A program made the translations under genes and the position numbers. A stretch of 34,000 nucleotides of DNA, taken from contig CAMCKD010000011.1 of NCBI GenBank assembly GCA_945875335.1, forward strand, positions 1 to 34,000, read 5' to 3'. Of this stretch, positions 1 through 7,111 are shown one piece after another (position 1 is the stretch's first letter; every line of letters starts with the position of its first letter). A model generated the notes under the pieces. The model had not been told where the DNA came from. It made no database searches and saw only the letters and a program-made list of their open reading frames with translations. The stretch comes from an uncultured Clostridia bacterium. GTDB lineage: Bacteria; Bacillota; Clostridia; Oscillospirales; Oscillospiraceae.

Positions 1-85
1 ACACTCAGTTGACAAACCTGGCGGGAGGCTAAGAGCCTCCCCTACAGTGGCGTGTGCATTATTTTTGCCCGCCAAGCAACTATTT
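1..85. repeat. Partial family B palindromic element (right half)
   Basis: The first 85 bases match the right half of the complete family B element at 28396-28596: both contain the ACACTCAGTTGACAAACCTG segment followed by a GC-rich palindrome (here GGGAGGCTAAGAGCCTCCC) and then a degenerate copy of the shared terminus, AAGCAACTATTT at 74-85 instead of AAACAACAATTT. The left half lies outside the window. It is in the same orientation as 28396-28596 and inverted relative to 6077-6277. Confidence 0.7.
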
Positions 86-112
86 GTCCACTAACCAGAC
101 AAACCTTACAAT
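84..112 (+). promoter_or_regulatory. Probable ancestral ilvE promoter, now cut off by the IS
   Basis: TTGTCC at 84-89, a 17-base spacer and TACAAT at 107-112. The last three bases of the -10 box (AAT, 110-112) are repeated at 1336-1338 on the far side of the insertion sequence. Removing the element therefore rebuilds this promoter directly in front of AAATAAAGGAG and the ilvE start. Its -35 box overlaps the end of the repeat element at 1-85. Assigning it to ilvE is inference from that reconstruction; the reconstructed leader would be short (roughly 15 bases). Confidence 0.45.
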
Positions 113-1335
113 GGGGAACCTCTAATAACTACCTGTATTTATGTGATTCTTTCATTTCAGAACGTTTTTAAGGTTTTTCCAGATATATTTTGGGACTATT
201 GTGGCCTAATCCTCCAGTATTGGGGGCTTTAAGCCGCAGTTACCACAGACCTGTGGAGAAATTCAAATCGGCACAGGTTGTAGATTAAATTGGTCAGTCC
301 GATGTTGAACTCCGCTCGCTTTATCCCTATTGAGCGCACGGTAATCCCATGCATCGACTGTGTCATAAACCCAAAGACATGTTCTACTCTACATCGTATT
401 TTGGACTTGGCGTTGTTATTTGCACGTTGCTCTTCGGTCAGGGGCTGCTGCTTTGTTCCTCTTTCATTGATGCAGTTCTTTACATGCTTGGGAAGTGCTT
501 CTGCTACAGGTTTTCCCCAGTAGGCGCTGTCTGCGTACACGGCCTGGTCGTTTTCGTCTATCATCTCGGGCATAGGCTGGCTGTCATGTGTGGAGGCGGT
601 GGTTGTTCTGTAGTCGGTAATCAATTTGCTGTCTGAATCAACTTTTATATGGTCTTTGTACCCGAAATACGTCTGATTTCCCTTGCGTGTCCAGGTGGCA
701 TCCATATCTTTCTGACGCAGTTTGTGGCTGTTTCCTTCCTTTTTCCACGCTTCCGGTACTTTTCCCTCTTTGATGTCCTTTCGCTCATCCTTGCTGTTGC
801 GCTGGCGGGGAGCTTCCACGAAAGTCGCATCCACAATGGTTCCTGTGCGCGTGATAAGATGTGCTTCCTCCAACTGCTTGTTGAAGATATCGAACAGTTC
901 CCGGATTACCTCTGCCTTCGTCAGTGTGTCCCGGAACAGCCATATCGTTTTTGCGTCAGGTACCCGATCCCCAAGATGCAGACCCAGAAACCGCATAAAG
1001 CTAATGCGGTCATTGATTTGGTATTCGGTCTGGTCATCGCTCAGGTTATAGATCCTCTGAAGTACCAGAATCTTGAACAGCATGAGGTAGTCATAAGGCG
1101 GACGCCCTCCGGCCCCTTTTGCTTCCTTTTTGAACAACTTTGTCAGTCGAGGCCGGAACAGCTCCCAGTCTATGGCACTGTCCAAACGTTCCAAGGAATC
1201 CCCCAGCTGGCTCAACCGCTCTAAACGTAAACTTTCATCCCATATTCCTAATTGCATTACTCACGCCCCCTTGCAGAACTATTTTACCATATTTTTTCTC
1301 TTTTTGCATTACTACGTGAGTTTTTAGAGATTCCC
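113..1335 (-). mobile_element. Complete IS5-family insertion sequence
   Basis: The element carries one transposase gene and ends in imperfect inverted repeats. The left end at 113-130 is GGGGAACCTCTAATAACT. The right end read inward from 1335 is GGGAATCTCTAAAAACT. About 15 of 17-18 positions agree. A 3-bp direct repeat AAT (110-112 and 1336-1338) fits a target duplication; the outer boundary is uncertain by one base. The length of about 1.22 kb is usual for the family. Base composition is clearly lower in G+C than the neighbouring genes, consistent with recent arrival. The element lies in opposite orientation to ilvE. Confidence 0.85.
229..1257 (-). CDS. IS5-family DDE transposase
   Basis: This 342-residue protein is an intact transposase of the IS5 type. 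The N-terminal DUF772-like region (about residues 35-115) contains the GGRPPYDYLMLFKILVLQ and YNLSDDQTEY motifs. The catalytic DDE core shows the first Asp in TIVDATFVEAP, the second in YADSAYWG and the Glu in CRVEHVFG, followed by the typical leucine/asparagine-rich C-terminus (LTNLIYNLCRF). It cuts and joins the inverted repeats of the surrounding element. The ATG at 1257 is preceded by a GGGGG ribosome-binding site, and a TAAAAT -10-like box lies at 1281-1286 on the minus strand; no good -35 is seen. No frameshift or stop is present, so the element may be active. The subgroup (IS5 proper versus ISL2) cannot be settled by eye. Confidence 0.93.
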   Translation of the reverse strand: MQLGIWDESLRLERLSQLGDSLERLDSAIDWELFRPRLTKLFKKEAKGAGGRPPYDYLMLFKILVLQRIYNLSDDQTEYQINDRISFMRFLGLHLGDRVPDAKTIWLFRDTLTKAEVIRELFDIFNKQLEEAHLITRTGTIVDATFVEAPRQRNSKDERKDIKEGKVPEAWKKEGNSHKLRQKDMDATWTRKGNQTYFGYKDHIKVDSDSKLITDYRTTTASTHDSQPMPEMIDENDQAVYADSAYWGKPVAEALPKHVKNCINERGTKQQPLTEEQRANNNAKSKIRCRVEHVFGFMTQSMHGITVRSIGIKRAEFNIGLTNLIYNLCRFEFLHRSVVTAA

Positions 1336-1358
1336 AATAAATAAAGGAGATTATCACA

Positions 1359-2441
1359 ATGGAATACACATTTCCTGTCACCAGAACCACCCATCCCAAG
1401 CCCCGTCCTGCGGACGAAACCAAGCTGGGCTTTGCCAAGTATTTCACCGACCACATGTTTGTCATGGACTATGACGAGGGCCAGGGCTGGCATGACGGCC
1501 GGGTGGTTCCCCACGAGCCCTTTCTGATTGAGCCTGCCTGCGCCGTGCTGCACTACTCCCAGTGCATGTTCGAGGGCATGAAGGCCTACCGCAACCCCGA
1601 GGGCGGCATCCAGCTGTTCCGTCCCGACATGAACATCGCCCGGATGAAGCGCACCAATGAGCGGATGTGCATCCCCGAGCTCCCCGGCGACATCTTCCTG
1701 GCCGCTGTGAAGGCCGTCATCCATGAGGACATGGACTGGGTGCCCTCCGCCCCCGGCACTGCCCTGTACATCCGACCCTTCATCTTCGGCGACGAGGTCT
1801 CCTTCTCCGTGCTGCCCGCCAAGCACTATAAGTTCATGATCATCCTCAGCCCCACCGGCTCCTACTACGCGGCCAACGACGGCGGCCTGTCCACCACCCG
1901 GATTTACGTCCAGGATGAATACATCCGGGCAGCACGGGGCGGCACCGGCTTTGCCAAGTGCGGCGGCAACTACGGCGGCGGTATGCGGGCCTCCCTGGAT
2001 GCCATGAAGTACAACTGCAAGGACGTGCTGTGGCTGGATGCAGCGGAGAACAAGTATGTGGAGGAGATCGGCACCTCCAACGCCTTCTTCCGCATCGCCG
2101 ACGAGGTCATCACCGCTCCCCTGGATTCCGGCACCATTCTCCCCGGCATCACCCGCAACTCCGTCATCCAGCTGCTGAAGCGCTGGGGCGTGAAGGTCAC
2201 CGAGCGGAAGCTGTCCATTGACGAAATCGTGGAGGCCTCCAAGAACGGCACCCTCCAGGAGGTCTTCGCCTCCGGCACCGCCGCGGTCATTTCCCCCATC
2301 GGCTGGCTCTGCGTCAAGGGCGAGGATGTGCCCGTGGGCGACACCAAGGTTGGCCCCGTGGCCCAGAAGCTCTACGACAACCTCTACGGCATGCAGACCG
2401 GCACCGTGGAGGACTACATGGGCTGGATTTACAAGCTGTAA
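1359..2441 (+). CDS. ilvE: Branched-chain amino acid aminotransferase
   Basis: This 360-residue protein is a class IV PLP-dependent aminotransferase that interconverts leucine, isoleucine and valine with their 2-oxo acids, using glutamate/2-oxoglutarate. It resembles the longer BCAT type. The N-terminus has the Q-MFEGMKAY signature, the PLP lysine is K200 in GTGFAKCGGNYGGG, and the cofactor-phosphate motif EEIGTSNAFF and the late EVFASGTAAVISP loop follow. The ATG is preceded by AAAGGAG with good spacing. The gene stands alone and ends in a strong hairpin at 2460-2489. The IS right end lies only 23 bases upstream of the start codon, so the native promoter is displaced; I see no convincing replacement promoter in the IS end. 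Confidence 0.95.
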   Translation: MEYTFPVTRTTHPKPRPADETKLGFAKYFTDHMFVMDYDEGQGWHDGRVVPHEPFLIEPACAVLHYSQCMFEGMKAYRNPEGGIQLFRPDMNIARMKRTNERMCIPELPGDIFLAAVKAVIHEDMDWVPSAPGTALYIRPFIFGDEVSFSVLPAKHYKFMIILSPTGSYYAANDGGLSTTRIYVQDEYIRAARGGTGFAKCGGNYGGGMRASLDAMKYNCKDVLWLDAAENKYVEEIGTSNAFFRIADEVITAPLDSGTILPGITRNSVIQLLKRWGVKVTERKLSIDEIVEASKNGTLQEVFASGTAAVISPIGWLCVKGEDVPVGDTKVGPVAQKLYDNLYGMQTGTVEDYMGWIYKL

Positions 2442-2459
2442 TTCTTCCATAAGATACGC

Positions 2460-2489
2460 AAATCCCCATCCGCTTTTGGATGGGGATTT
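2460..2489. terminator. Bidirectional terminator between ilvE and purF
   Basis: Perfect 12-bp stem AAATCCCCATCC (2460-2471) with GGATGGGGATTT (2478-2489) and a 6-base loop. It lies in the space between two convergent genes. The T-rich run after it on the plus strand is interrupted (first T-run about 2494), and on the minus strand only ATTT follows, so it probably serves both genes. Confidence 0.8.
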
Positions 2490-2497
2490 CAATGTTT

Positions 2498-3931
2498 TCA
2501 GGCTTTTTTCTTTTCCCGCTGGGATAATTTCCCCTCAAAGCGGTCTTTTTGGGTGTTGGTGGGGATCGCGGTGGGATACTGGCCGGAGAAGCAGGCGTGG
2601 CAATATTGGTTGGAGCCGATCATCTCCGTCAAGTCCTCCACCGCCAGATAGCCCAGGCTGTCCGCGCCGATGATTTGGGCGATTTCCTCAATGCTGTGGT
2701 GACAGGCAATCAGCTTATCCCGGGAGTCGATGTCGGTGCCGTAGTAGCAGGGGTTGCGGAAGGGGGGCGAGGAAATGCGCATGTGGATTTCCCGGGCGCC
2801 GGCTTCCCGCAGCAGGTTCACGATCTGGCCGCTGGTGGTGCCCCGGACGATGGAATCGTCAATGAGCACGATCCGCTTGCCCCGCACCTCCTGGCCGATG
2901 GGGCTGAGCTTGATGCGCACCTGGTTCATCCGCTGCCCCTGGCCGGGGGAGATGAAGGTGCGGCCGATGTACTTATTCTTGATGAAGCCCAGGCCGAAGG
3001 GGATGCCCGATTCCTCCGCGTAGCCCAAAGCCGCATCCAGGCCGGAGTCCGGCACCCCCACCACCATGTCCGCCTCCACGGGATGCCGCCGTGCCAGCAG
3101 CCGCCCGGCATTCTTTCTTGCATCGTGAACGCCCACCCCATCGATCACGGAATCCGGCCGCGCAAAGTAGATATACTCAAAAATACAGGCGGTTTTCTCC
3201 TTTTTCCAGCAGTGGGAGGTATTGGAATGGATGCCGGTTTCGTCAAAGGTGAGGATCTCCCCGGGGAGAATGTCCCGGACGAATTTGGCTCCCACAGCGG
3301 AAAGGGCGCAGGTCTCCGATGCGATGACATAGGTGTCCTCCGCCGTCACGCCGTAGCACAGGGGCCGGAAGCCCCGGGGATCCCGGGCGGCGATCATTTT
3401 GGCAGAGGACATGATGACCAGGGAATAGGCCCCGTCCAGAAAATCCATGGCCCGGCACACCGCCTCCTCGATGGAGGGGGTTTTCAGCCGCTGCTGGGTG
3501 ATGATGTAGGCGATGATCTCCGTGTCGCTGGTGCCGTGGAAGATGGCCCCTCCCAGCTCCAGCTTGCTCCGAAGCTCAAAGGCGTTGCTCAGATTGCCGT
3601 TGTGGGCCAGGGCCAGCTTGCCCTTCATATGGTTGACCACCACGGGCTGGCAGTTGGCCCGGTTGGTGCCGCCGGTGGTGCCGTAGCGCACATGGCCCAC
3701 CGCCATGGTGCCGCTGGGAAATTGCTCCATTTTCTGTTTTGTGAACACCTCGTTCACCGTGCCCAAATCCCGGTGGGTGGTAAACACGCCGTCGTCATTG
3801 AGCACAATGCCGCAGCTCTCCTGGCCCCGGTGCTGCAGGGCGTACAGGGCATAGTAGGCCATGCCCGCCAAATCCATGGGCTGCTTGGCATAAGCGCCGA
3901 ACACGCCGCATTCTTCGTGAAGTTCCGCCAT
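2498..3931 (-). CDS. purF: Amidophosphoribosyltransferase (glutamine PRPP amidotransferase)
   Basis: This 477-residue enzyme makes 5-phosphoribosylamine from PRPP and glutamine, the first committed step of purine synthesis. I chose the start at 3931 (MAELHEECGVFG) because GGAG lies seven bases upstream and because Cys8 then becomes the N-terminal nucleophile after removal of a short propeptide, as in Bacillus. The glutaminase domain (HRGQESCG, GHVRYGTTG, NGNLSNA, GTSDTE) is followed by a phosphoribosyltransferase domain with the PRPP loop VLIDDSIVRGTTS. Cysteines in KTACIFEY, FRNPCYYG and YCHACFSG match the ligand positions of the oxygen-sensitive 4Fe-4S form. The frame stays open upstream to 4078, but that would pass the promoter at 4023-4051. 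Other pur genes are not adjacent. Confidence 0.95.
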   Translation of the reverse strand: MAELHEECGVFGAYAKQPMDLAGMAYYALYALQHRGQESCGIVLNDDGVFTTHRDLGTVNEVFTKQKMEQFPSGTMAVGHVRYGTTGGTNRANCQPVVVNHMKGKLALAHNGNLSNAFELRSKLELGGAIFHGTSDTEIIAYIITQQRLKTPSIEEAVCRAMDFLDGAYSLVIMSSAKMIAARDPRGFRPLCYGVTAEDTYVIASETCALSAVGAKFVRDILPGEILTFDETGIHSNTSHCWKKEKTACIFEYIYFARPDSVIDGVGVHDARKNAGRLLARRHPVEADMVVGVPDSGLDAALGYAEESGIPFGLGFIKNKYIGRTFISPGQGQRMNQVRIKLSPIGQEVRGKRIVLIDDSIVRGTTSGQIVNLLREAGAREIHMRISSPPFRNPCYYGTDIDSRDKLIACHHSIEEIAQIIGADSLGYLAVEDLTEMIGSNQYCHACFSGQYPTAIPTNTQKDRFEGKLSQREKKKA

Positions 3932-3958
3932 GAAGATACTCCATTTCCATAAAAATAG

Positions 3959-4008
3959 AGGACGCCCACCCTGGAAGCAGAAATTCCTGCATCCAAAGTG
4001 AGCGTCCT
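3959..4008 (-). promoter_or_regulatory. Long hairpin in the purF leader, possible attenuator
   Basis: On the minus strand AGGACGC pairs with GCGTCCT. Inside this come CAC with GTG, GGA with TCC and GCAG with CTGC, closing on a 6-base loop. The stem is followed within three bases by TTTTT (3951-3955 complement). It lies between the purF promoter and the purF ribosome-binding site, so every purF transcript from that promoter carries it. It looks like an intrinsic terminator with a modest U-tract, either an attenuator of purF or the terminator of the upstream kinase operon. Confidence 0.55.
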
Positions 4009-4022
4009 TGCTCTCGGGGGTC

Positions 4023-4051
4023 AGTATAGCACAGCGGGGGAAAAATGTCAA
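4023..4051 (-). promoter_or_regulatory. Consensus promoter of purF
   Basis: On the minus strand TTGACA (4046-4051), 17 bases, TATACT (4023-4028). This is nearly a perfect sigma-A promoter and would start transcription near 4016, about 85 bases before the purF start codon. No PurR-like box was recognised. Confidence 0.85.
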
Positions 4052-4074
4052 CGCGCATATTCGCGCCCAACGCC

Positions 4075-5346
4075 TCAATTGATGGAGAAGGCAGCCGTAA
4101 TCACCAGGCGCTTTCCATCCGGGCTTTCGGCGCGGATTTTTCCCTTGTGAGCGGTGACAATGCCGCTGGCAATGGCAAGACCCAGGCCATAGCCACCGGT
4201 GGAGGAATTGCGGGAGCTGTCCACCCGGTAGAATCGGTCAAAGAGCCGGCTTAGTGTCTCCTTCGTCATGGGCTGGGAGATGGCGTTCTCCACAGAAAGC
4301 CGCAGCGTCTTGGCCTCCTTTTCCAGCCGGAGGGTGATGTCCGTGGCCGGAGGGGCGTATTTCAGGGCGTTGTCCAGTAAAATGGAGGTCAGCTGGCGGA
4401 TGTCCTTCTCGCTGCCCTCCAAAGAGAGCATTTCCTGGATGCTCAGATGGAGCTGCCTGCCCTGCTGAGTGGCCAAAGCCTGGAAGGACTGGGCCGTCTC
4501 CTCCACCACATCGGACACCGGGAACTCCACAAACTGCACCCTGGGCTTGGCCTCGTCCATCCGGGACAGGTAGATCAGGTCCTTGGTCAAGTCCGTCAGC
4601 CGCTGAGCCTGGCGGCGAATGTCCGAAAGCCACTCGCTCTCCCCCCATTCCAGCTCCAACAAATCCGCGTCGGCGCTGATGATGGTCAGGGGTGTTTTGA
4701 TTTCGTGGCCCGCGTCGGTGATGAACTGGCGCTGCTTTTCATAGCTTTCCGCCAGGGGCTTCACGATCCGCCCGGACAGGAACAGCAGCAGGATGAACAC
4801 CCCCAGCAGCCCCGCCCCCGCCATGCCAAGGCTGGCAAGCAGCGTGGTTTTGAACCCGGAGAGGCTTCTGCCGCAGTCCAGGAAAATGACCCGGGTGGCA
4901 CCGTCCTGGGGAGAGACCAGATACCGGTAGTCCCCCAAAAAGCCTTTCGTCCTCTTGGAGGCCAGCACGGAGGCCGCGTATTCCTGGGCCGTCTGGGTGT
5001 CGATGGCGGCAATGCTCGAAATGTCCGTGAAGATGGGCGCACCGGTTTCATCCACCGTCACAGAGAAATACCGGGTTTCAAAGGGCGTTTCCGGGGAGAA
5101 ATTACCCCTTCCAAAGGGACGTCCATCCCGCTGAGGCTGCTGGGGAGGGCGATCTGCGCCATCGTCGTGAAAGAGCTGCTTGGGGAAGGCGCCCTGATTC
5201 TCCGACAGCAGGGCCAGCAGCCCATCCGCATCCTGTACGGTTTTGCGCAGGCTGAGGATGTTCACCGCCCCCATGATTACCAGCAGCACCACCAGCAGCG
5301 ACAGCATGGTTGCCCCGATGAATTTTCTCCGCAGGGTGTGGATCAT
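4075..5346 (-). CDS. Sensor histidine kinase (two-component system)
   Basis: This 423-residue membrane kinase begins at the ATG overlapping the stop codon of the response regulator (ATGA at 5343-5346), with GGAGGTGGAGGG just before it; the longer open frame to 5448 has no support. It has a first membrane segment at about residues 13-32, an extracytoplasmic sensor of about 135 residues, and a second membrane segment at about 170-193. No clear HAMP domain is seen. The phosphorylated histidine is H214 in FITDAGHEIKTPLT. The catalytic domain has an N box (LLDNALKYAPP) and G boxes (STGGYGLGLAIASGIV). It should autophosphorylate and pass phosphate to the co-encoded regulator. The signal is unknown; the sensor loop is rich in Pro, Gln, Arg and Asp around 60-80. 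Its likely target is the divergent polyphosphate cassette. Confidence 0.93.
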   Translation of the reverse strand: MIHTLRRKFIGATMLSLLVVLLVIMGAVNILSLRKTVQDADGLLALLSENQGAFPKQLFHDDGADRPPQQPQRDGRPFGRGNFSPETPFETRYFSVTVDETGAPIFTDISSIAAIDTQTAQEYAASVLASKRTKGFLGDYRYLVSPQDGATRVIFLDCGRSLSGFKTTLLASLGMAGAGLLGVFILLLFLSGRIVKPLAESYEKQRQFITDAGHEIKTPLTIISADADLLELEWGESEWLSDIRRQAQRLTDLTKDLIYLSRMDEAKPRVQFVEFPVSDVVEETAQSFQALATQQGRQLHLSIQEMLSLEGSEKDIRQLTSILLDNALKYAPPATDITLRLEKEAKTLRLSVENAISQPMTKETLSRLFDRFYRVDSSRNSSTGGYGLGLAIASGIVTAHKGKIRAESPDGKRLVITAAFSIN

Positions 5347-6017
5347 CCCTCCACCTCCAATCGGTAGCCCACATTCCGGGAGGCTCGAATCTGCACATTG
5401 GCATTCAGCGCCGCCAGCTTTTTGCGCAGATAGGAGATGTAGACCCACACCACGTTCAGCTCCGCCTCGGTGTTATAGCCCCAGATTTTTTCCAGGAACC
5501 GCTCGGTGGAGATGGTCTGGCCGGGATTCATCAGCAGCAGCTCCATCATCTGGTATTCCTTGTTGGCCAGCCGGTAGCTGCCCCCGGGGCCGGTGAGCTC
5601 AAAGCTGGCCTGATCCAAGGTCACATTGCCGAAGCTCAGCTTGCTGCTGACCTGGCTGGTCTGGCTGCGGGTGATGGCGCGCAGGCGAGCCAGCAGCTCC
5701 CGGGTGGAGAAGGGTTTGGTCAGATAGTCGTTGGCACCGGCATCCAGTCCCGCCACCTTATCGTCGATTTCCGATTTGGCGGTGAGCATCAGCACCGGGA
5801 TGGCATTGCCCCGGGCCCGCAGGGTTTTCAGCACGGTGAGGCCATCCATCCTTGGCATCATAATATCCAGAATCAGGGCATCATAATTCCCGGAAGCCAG
5901 ATATTCCAGGGCCTCCACCCCGTCATAAACCGCGTCCACTGCATAATTGCTTCGCTCCAGCAGCGCCACCACCGCCCGGGACAGGGAACGCTCGTCCTCC
6001 GCAAGTAGTATTCTCAT
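5343..6017 (-). CDS. OmpR-family response regulator
   Basis: This 224-residue regulator has a receiver domain with acidic pocket E7-D8, phosphorylated D51 in LILDIMMPRMDG, T79 and K101 (LTKPF), and a C-terminal winged-helix domain ending VWVYISYLRKKL and NVGYRLEVEG. It is translationally coupled to the kinase by a 4-base overlap. The start has GGGGGAG upstream. It is divergent from the VTC/DUF4956/beta-helix cassette, whose promoter has two TTTAGG half-sites exactly 10 bp apart, the spacing expected for an OmpR-type dimer. That it controls the cassette is inference. Its own promoter is probably at 6277-6305, which places a repeat element in its leader. Confidence 0.94.
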   Translation of the reverse strand: MRILLAEDERSLSRAVVALLERSNYAVDAVYDGVEALEYLASGNYDALILDIMMPRMDGLTVLKTLRARGNAIPVLMLTAKSEIDDKVAGLDAGANDYLTKPFSTRELLARLRAITRSQTSQVSSKLSFGNVTLDQASFELTGPGGSYRLANKEYQMMELLLMNPGQTISTERFLEKIWGYNTEAELNVVWVYISYLRKKLAALNANVQIRASRNVGYRLEVEG

Positions 6018-6076
6018 TGGTATTCTCCCCCTTTCTGTCTGAGAGGATTGTAAGATGTGAGATTAAAATGTACTAT

Positions 6077-6277
6077 AAATTACCATGTGCTTATCGTTCA
6101 CGCCACTGTAGGGGAGGCTCGTAGCCTCCCGCCAGGTAGGTAGCCTGAGTGTTTGGTTGAATGGGACAATGTTCAGCGTGGTACGAATTCGCCCATCCTG
6201 GTTGGTAACTGAAAGCCTGTACTGCGCGGGAGGCTACGAGCCTCCCCTACAGTGGCTGGTGCGCTAAACAACAATTA
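6077..6277. repeat. Family B palindromic element in the response-regulator leader
   Basis: About 200 bp bounded by a degenerate AAATTACC start and CTAAACAACAATTA end. Inside each end is a GC-rich palindrome (GGGAGGCTCGTAGCCTCCC and GGGAGGCTACGAGCCTCCC) next to a shared CACTGTAG/CTACAGTG arm, so the element as a whole is an inverted repeat. It is inverted relative to the copy at 28396-28596. It separates the response regulator start codon from the promoter at 6277-6305. No clear target duplication is seen. Confidence 0.85.
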
Positions 6278-6305
6278 CTATACCACATTCCGCCCCAAAT
6301 GTCAG
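6277..6305 (-). promoter_or_regulatory. Probable promoter of the two-component operon
   Basis: On the minus strand CTGACA (6300-6305), 17 bases, TATAGT (6277-6282). The -10 box abuts the terminal base of the repeat element at 6077-6277, so the transcript would begin inside that element and carry it as a leader of roughly 250 bases. Nothing better is found between 6018 and 6076. Confidence 0.6.
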
Positions 6306-6333
6306 CGGGGTTCAAAAATCCTTCACACTCTCT

Positions 6334-6365
6334 TTTAGGTTCATTTAGGGTGGCCGGCTTATACT
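6334..6365 (+). promoter_or_regulatory. Activator-type promoter of the VTC cassette with direct-repeat operator
   Basis: TTTAGG at 6334-6339 and again at 6344-6349 (10 bp apart, the two repeats separated by TTCA), followed 10 bases later by the -10 box TATACT at 6360-6365. No -35 box is present at the expected place; the repeats cover it. This is the usual architecture of a promoter activated by an OmpR/PhoB-type regulator, and such a regulator is encoded 320 bases away. Confidence 0.6.
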
Positions 6366-6397
6366 GGCACCACATCCAGCAAAAAGGAGGCCTTGTG

Positions 6398-7111
6398 ATG
6401 GAAAACAAGATGATTTTCAAGCGATACGAGCTGAAATACCTGATCACCCGGCAGCAGCAGGAATTCCTCTGCCGGGCCATGGCACCCTATATGACCGCCG
6501 ATTCCTTCGGCCACAGCTCTATTCGCAATCTTTATTATGACACCCCAAACTACCGGCTCATCCGGGAGAGCCTGGACAAACCGGTGTATAAAGAAAAGCT
6601 CCGTGTCCGCAGCTACGGAAGAGCCCAGCAGGAGGACAACGTGTTTGTGGAGCTGAAAAAGAAATACGAATCCGTGGTCTATAAGCGGCGCATCGAATTG
6701 CCCCAGGAGGAAGCCTTGGAGGCGCTGCTGGGCCGGGCTTCCCTGCCGGACAGTCAGATCGGCCGGGAGATTGGGGCGGCCCTGGAATTCTACGGGGAGC
6801 TGATTCCAAGGGTGTTCCTCAGCTACGAGCGGGATGCCTACCACGCCCTGGACTCCGATTTCCGCCTGACCTTTGATGAATCCATCCGCTACCGCCAGGA
6901 GGAGCTGACCCTGGACTCCGACCCCTGGGGCACTCCCCTGCTGAACCGGGATACCGTGCTCATGGAGCTGAAGGTCTCCGACAGCATCCCGTTGTGGATG
7001 GTTCGGCTGCTGTCCCAGCTGGGCATTCAGAAAACCACCTTCTCCAAATATGGCACGGCCTACCAGCAGATCCTGTTGGGTCATCAGAAAGGAATGCTTC
7101 AATATGCTTAA
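6398..7111 (+). CDS. VTC-domain polyphosphate polymerase-like protein
   Basis: This 237-residue soluble protein has the VTC/CYTH tunnel fold found in the catalytic subunit of the eukaryotic vacuolar polyphosphate polymerase. The start is the ATG behind AAAAAGGAGG; the frame extending to 6299 has no ribosome site. Residues that line the active tunnel in the family appear in order: FKRYELKY near the start, YYDTPNY, paired arginines in LRVRSYG, lysines in VELKKKYESVVYKRR, SYERDAYH, RLTFDESIRYR, the metal-binding glutamate in LMELKV and the C-terminal lysine in FSKYGTAY. It therefore could make polyphosphate from ATP; activity is not shown by sequence alone. It overlaps the DUF4956 gene by 8 bases, so the two products probably act together at the membrane. 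Confidence 0.88.
   Translation: MENKMIFKRYELKYLITRQQQEFLCRAMAPYMTADSFGHSSIRNLYYDTPNYRLIRESLDKPVYKEKLRVRSYGRAQQEDNVFVELKKKYESVVYKRRIELPQEEALEALLGRASLPDSQIGREIGAALEFYGELIPRVFLSYERDAYHALDSDFRLTFDESIRYRQEELTLDSDPWGTPLLNRDTVLMELKVSDSIPLWMVRLLSQLGIQKTTFSKYGTAYQQILLGHQKGMLQYA

Noticed and set aside
113-1335. The IS5-family transposase as the mover of the A/B/C elements
   Set aside because: Its inverted repeats (GGGGAACCTCTAATAACT) share nothing with AAATTGTTGTTTA.
2549-3952. Long open frame opposite purF (also 1284-2492 opposite ilvE, 6359-7441 opposite the VTC gene, 32087-33751 opposite the ABC ATPase)
   Set aside because: These are mirror frames of strongly supported genes, rich in Gly, Ala, His and Val as expected from GC-rich codons, without ribosome sites or recognisable domains.
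3959-4045. T-box or other known riboswitch before purF, suggested by an AGGGTGG string
   Set aside because: The rest of the T-box consensus and a specifier stem are missing, and AGGGTGG is simply part of the 3' arm of the hairpin.
3932-4078. Upstream extension of purF
   Set aside because: It would run through the leader hairpin and promoter and would bury the N-terminal catalytic cysteine.
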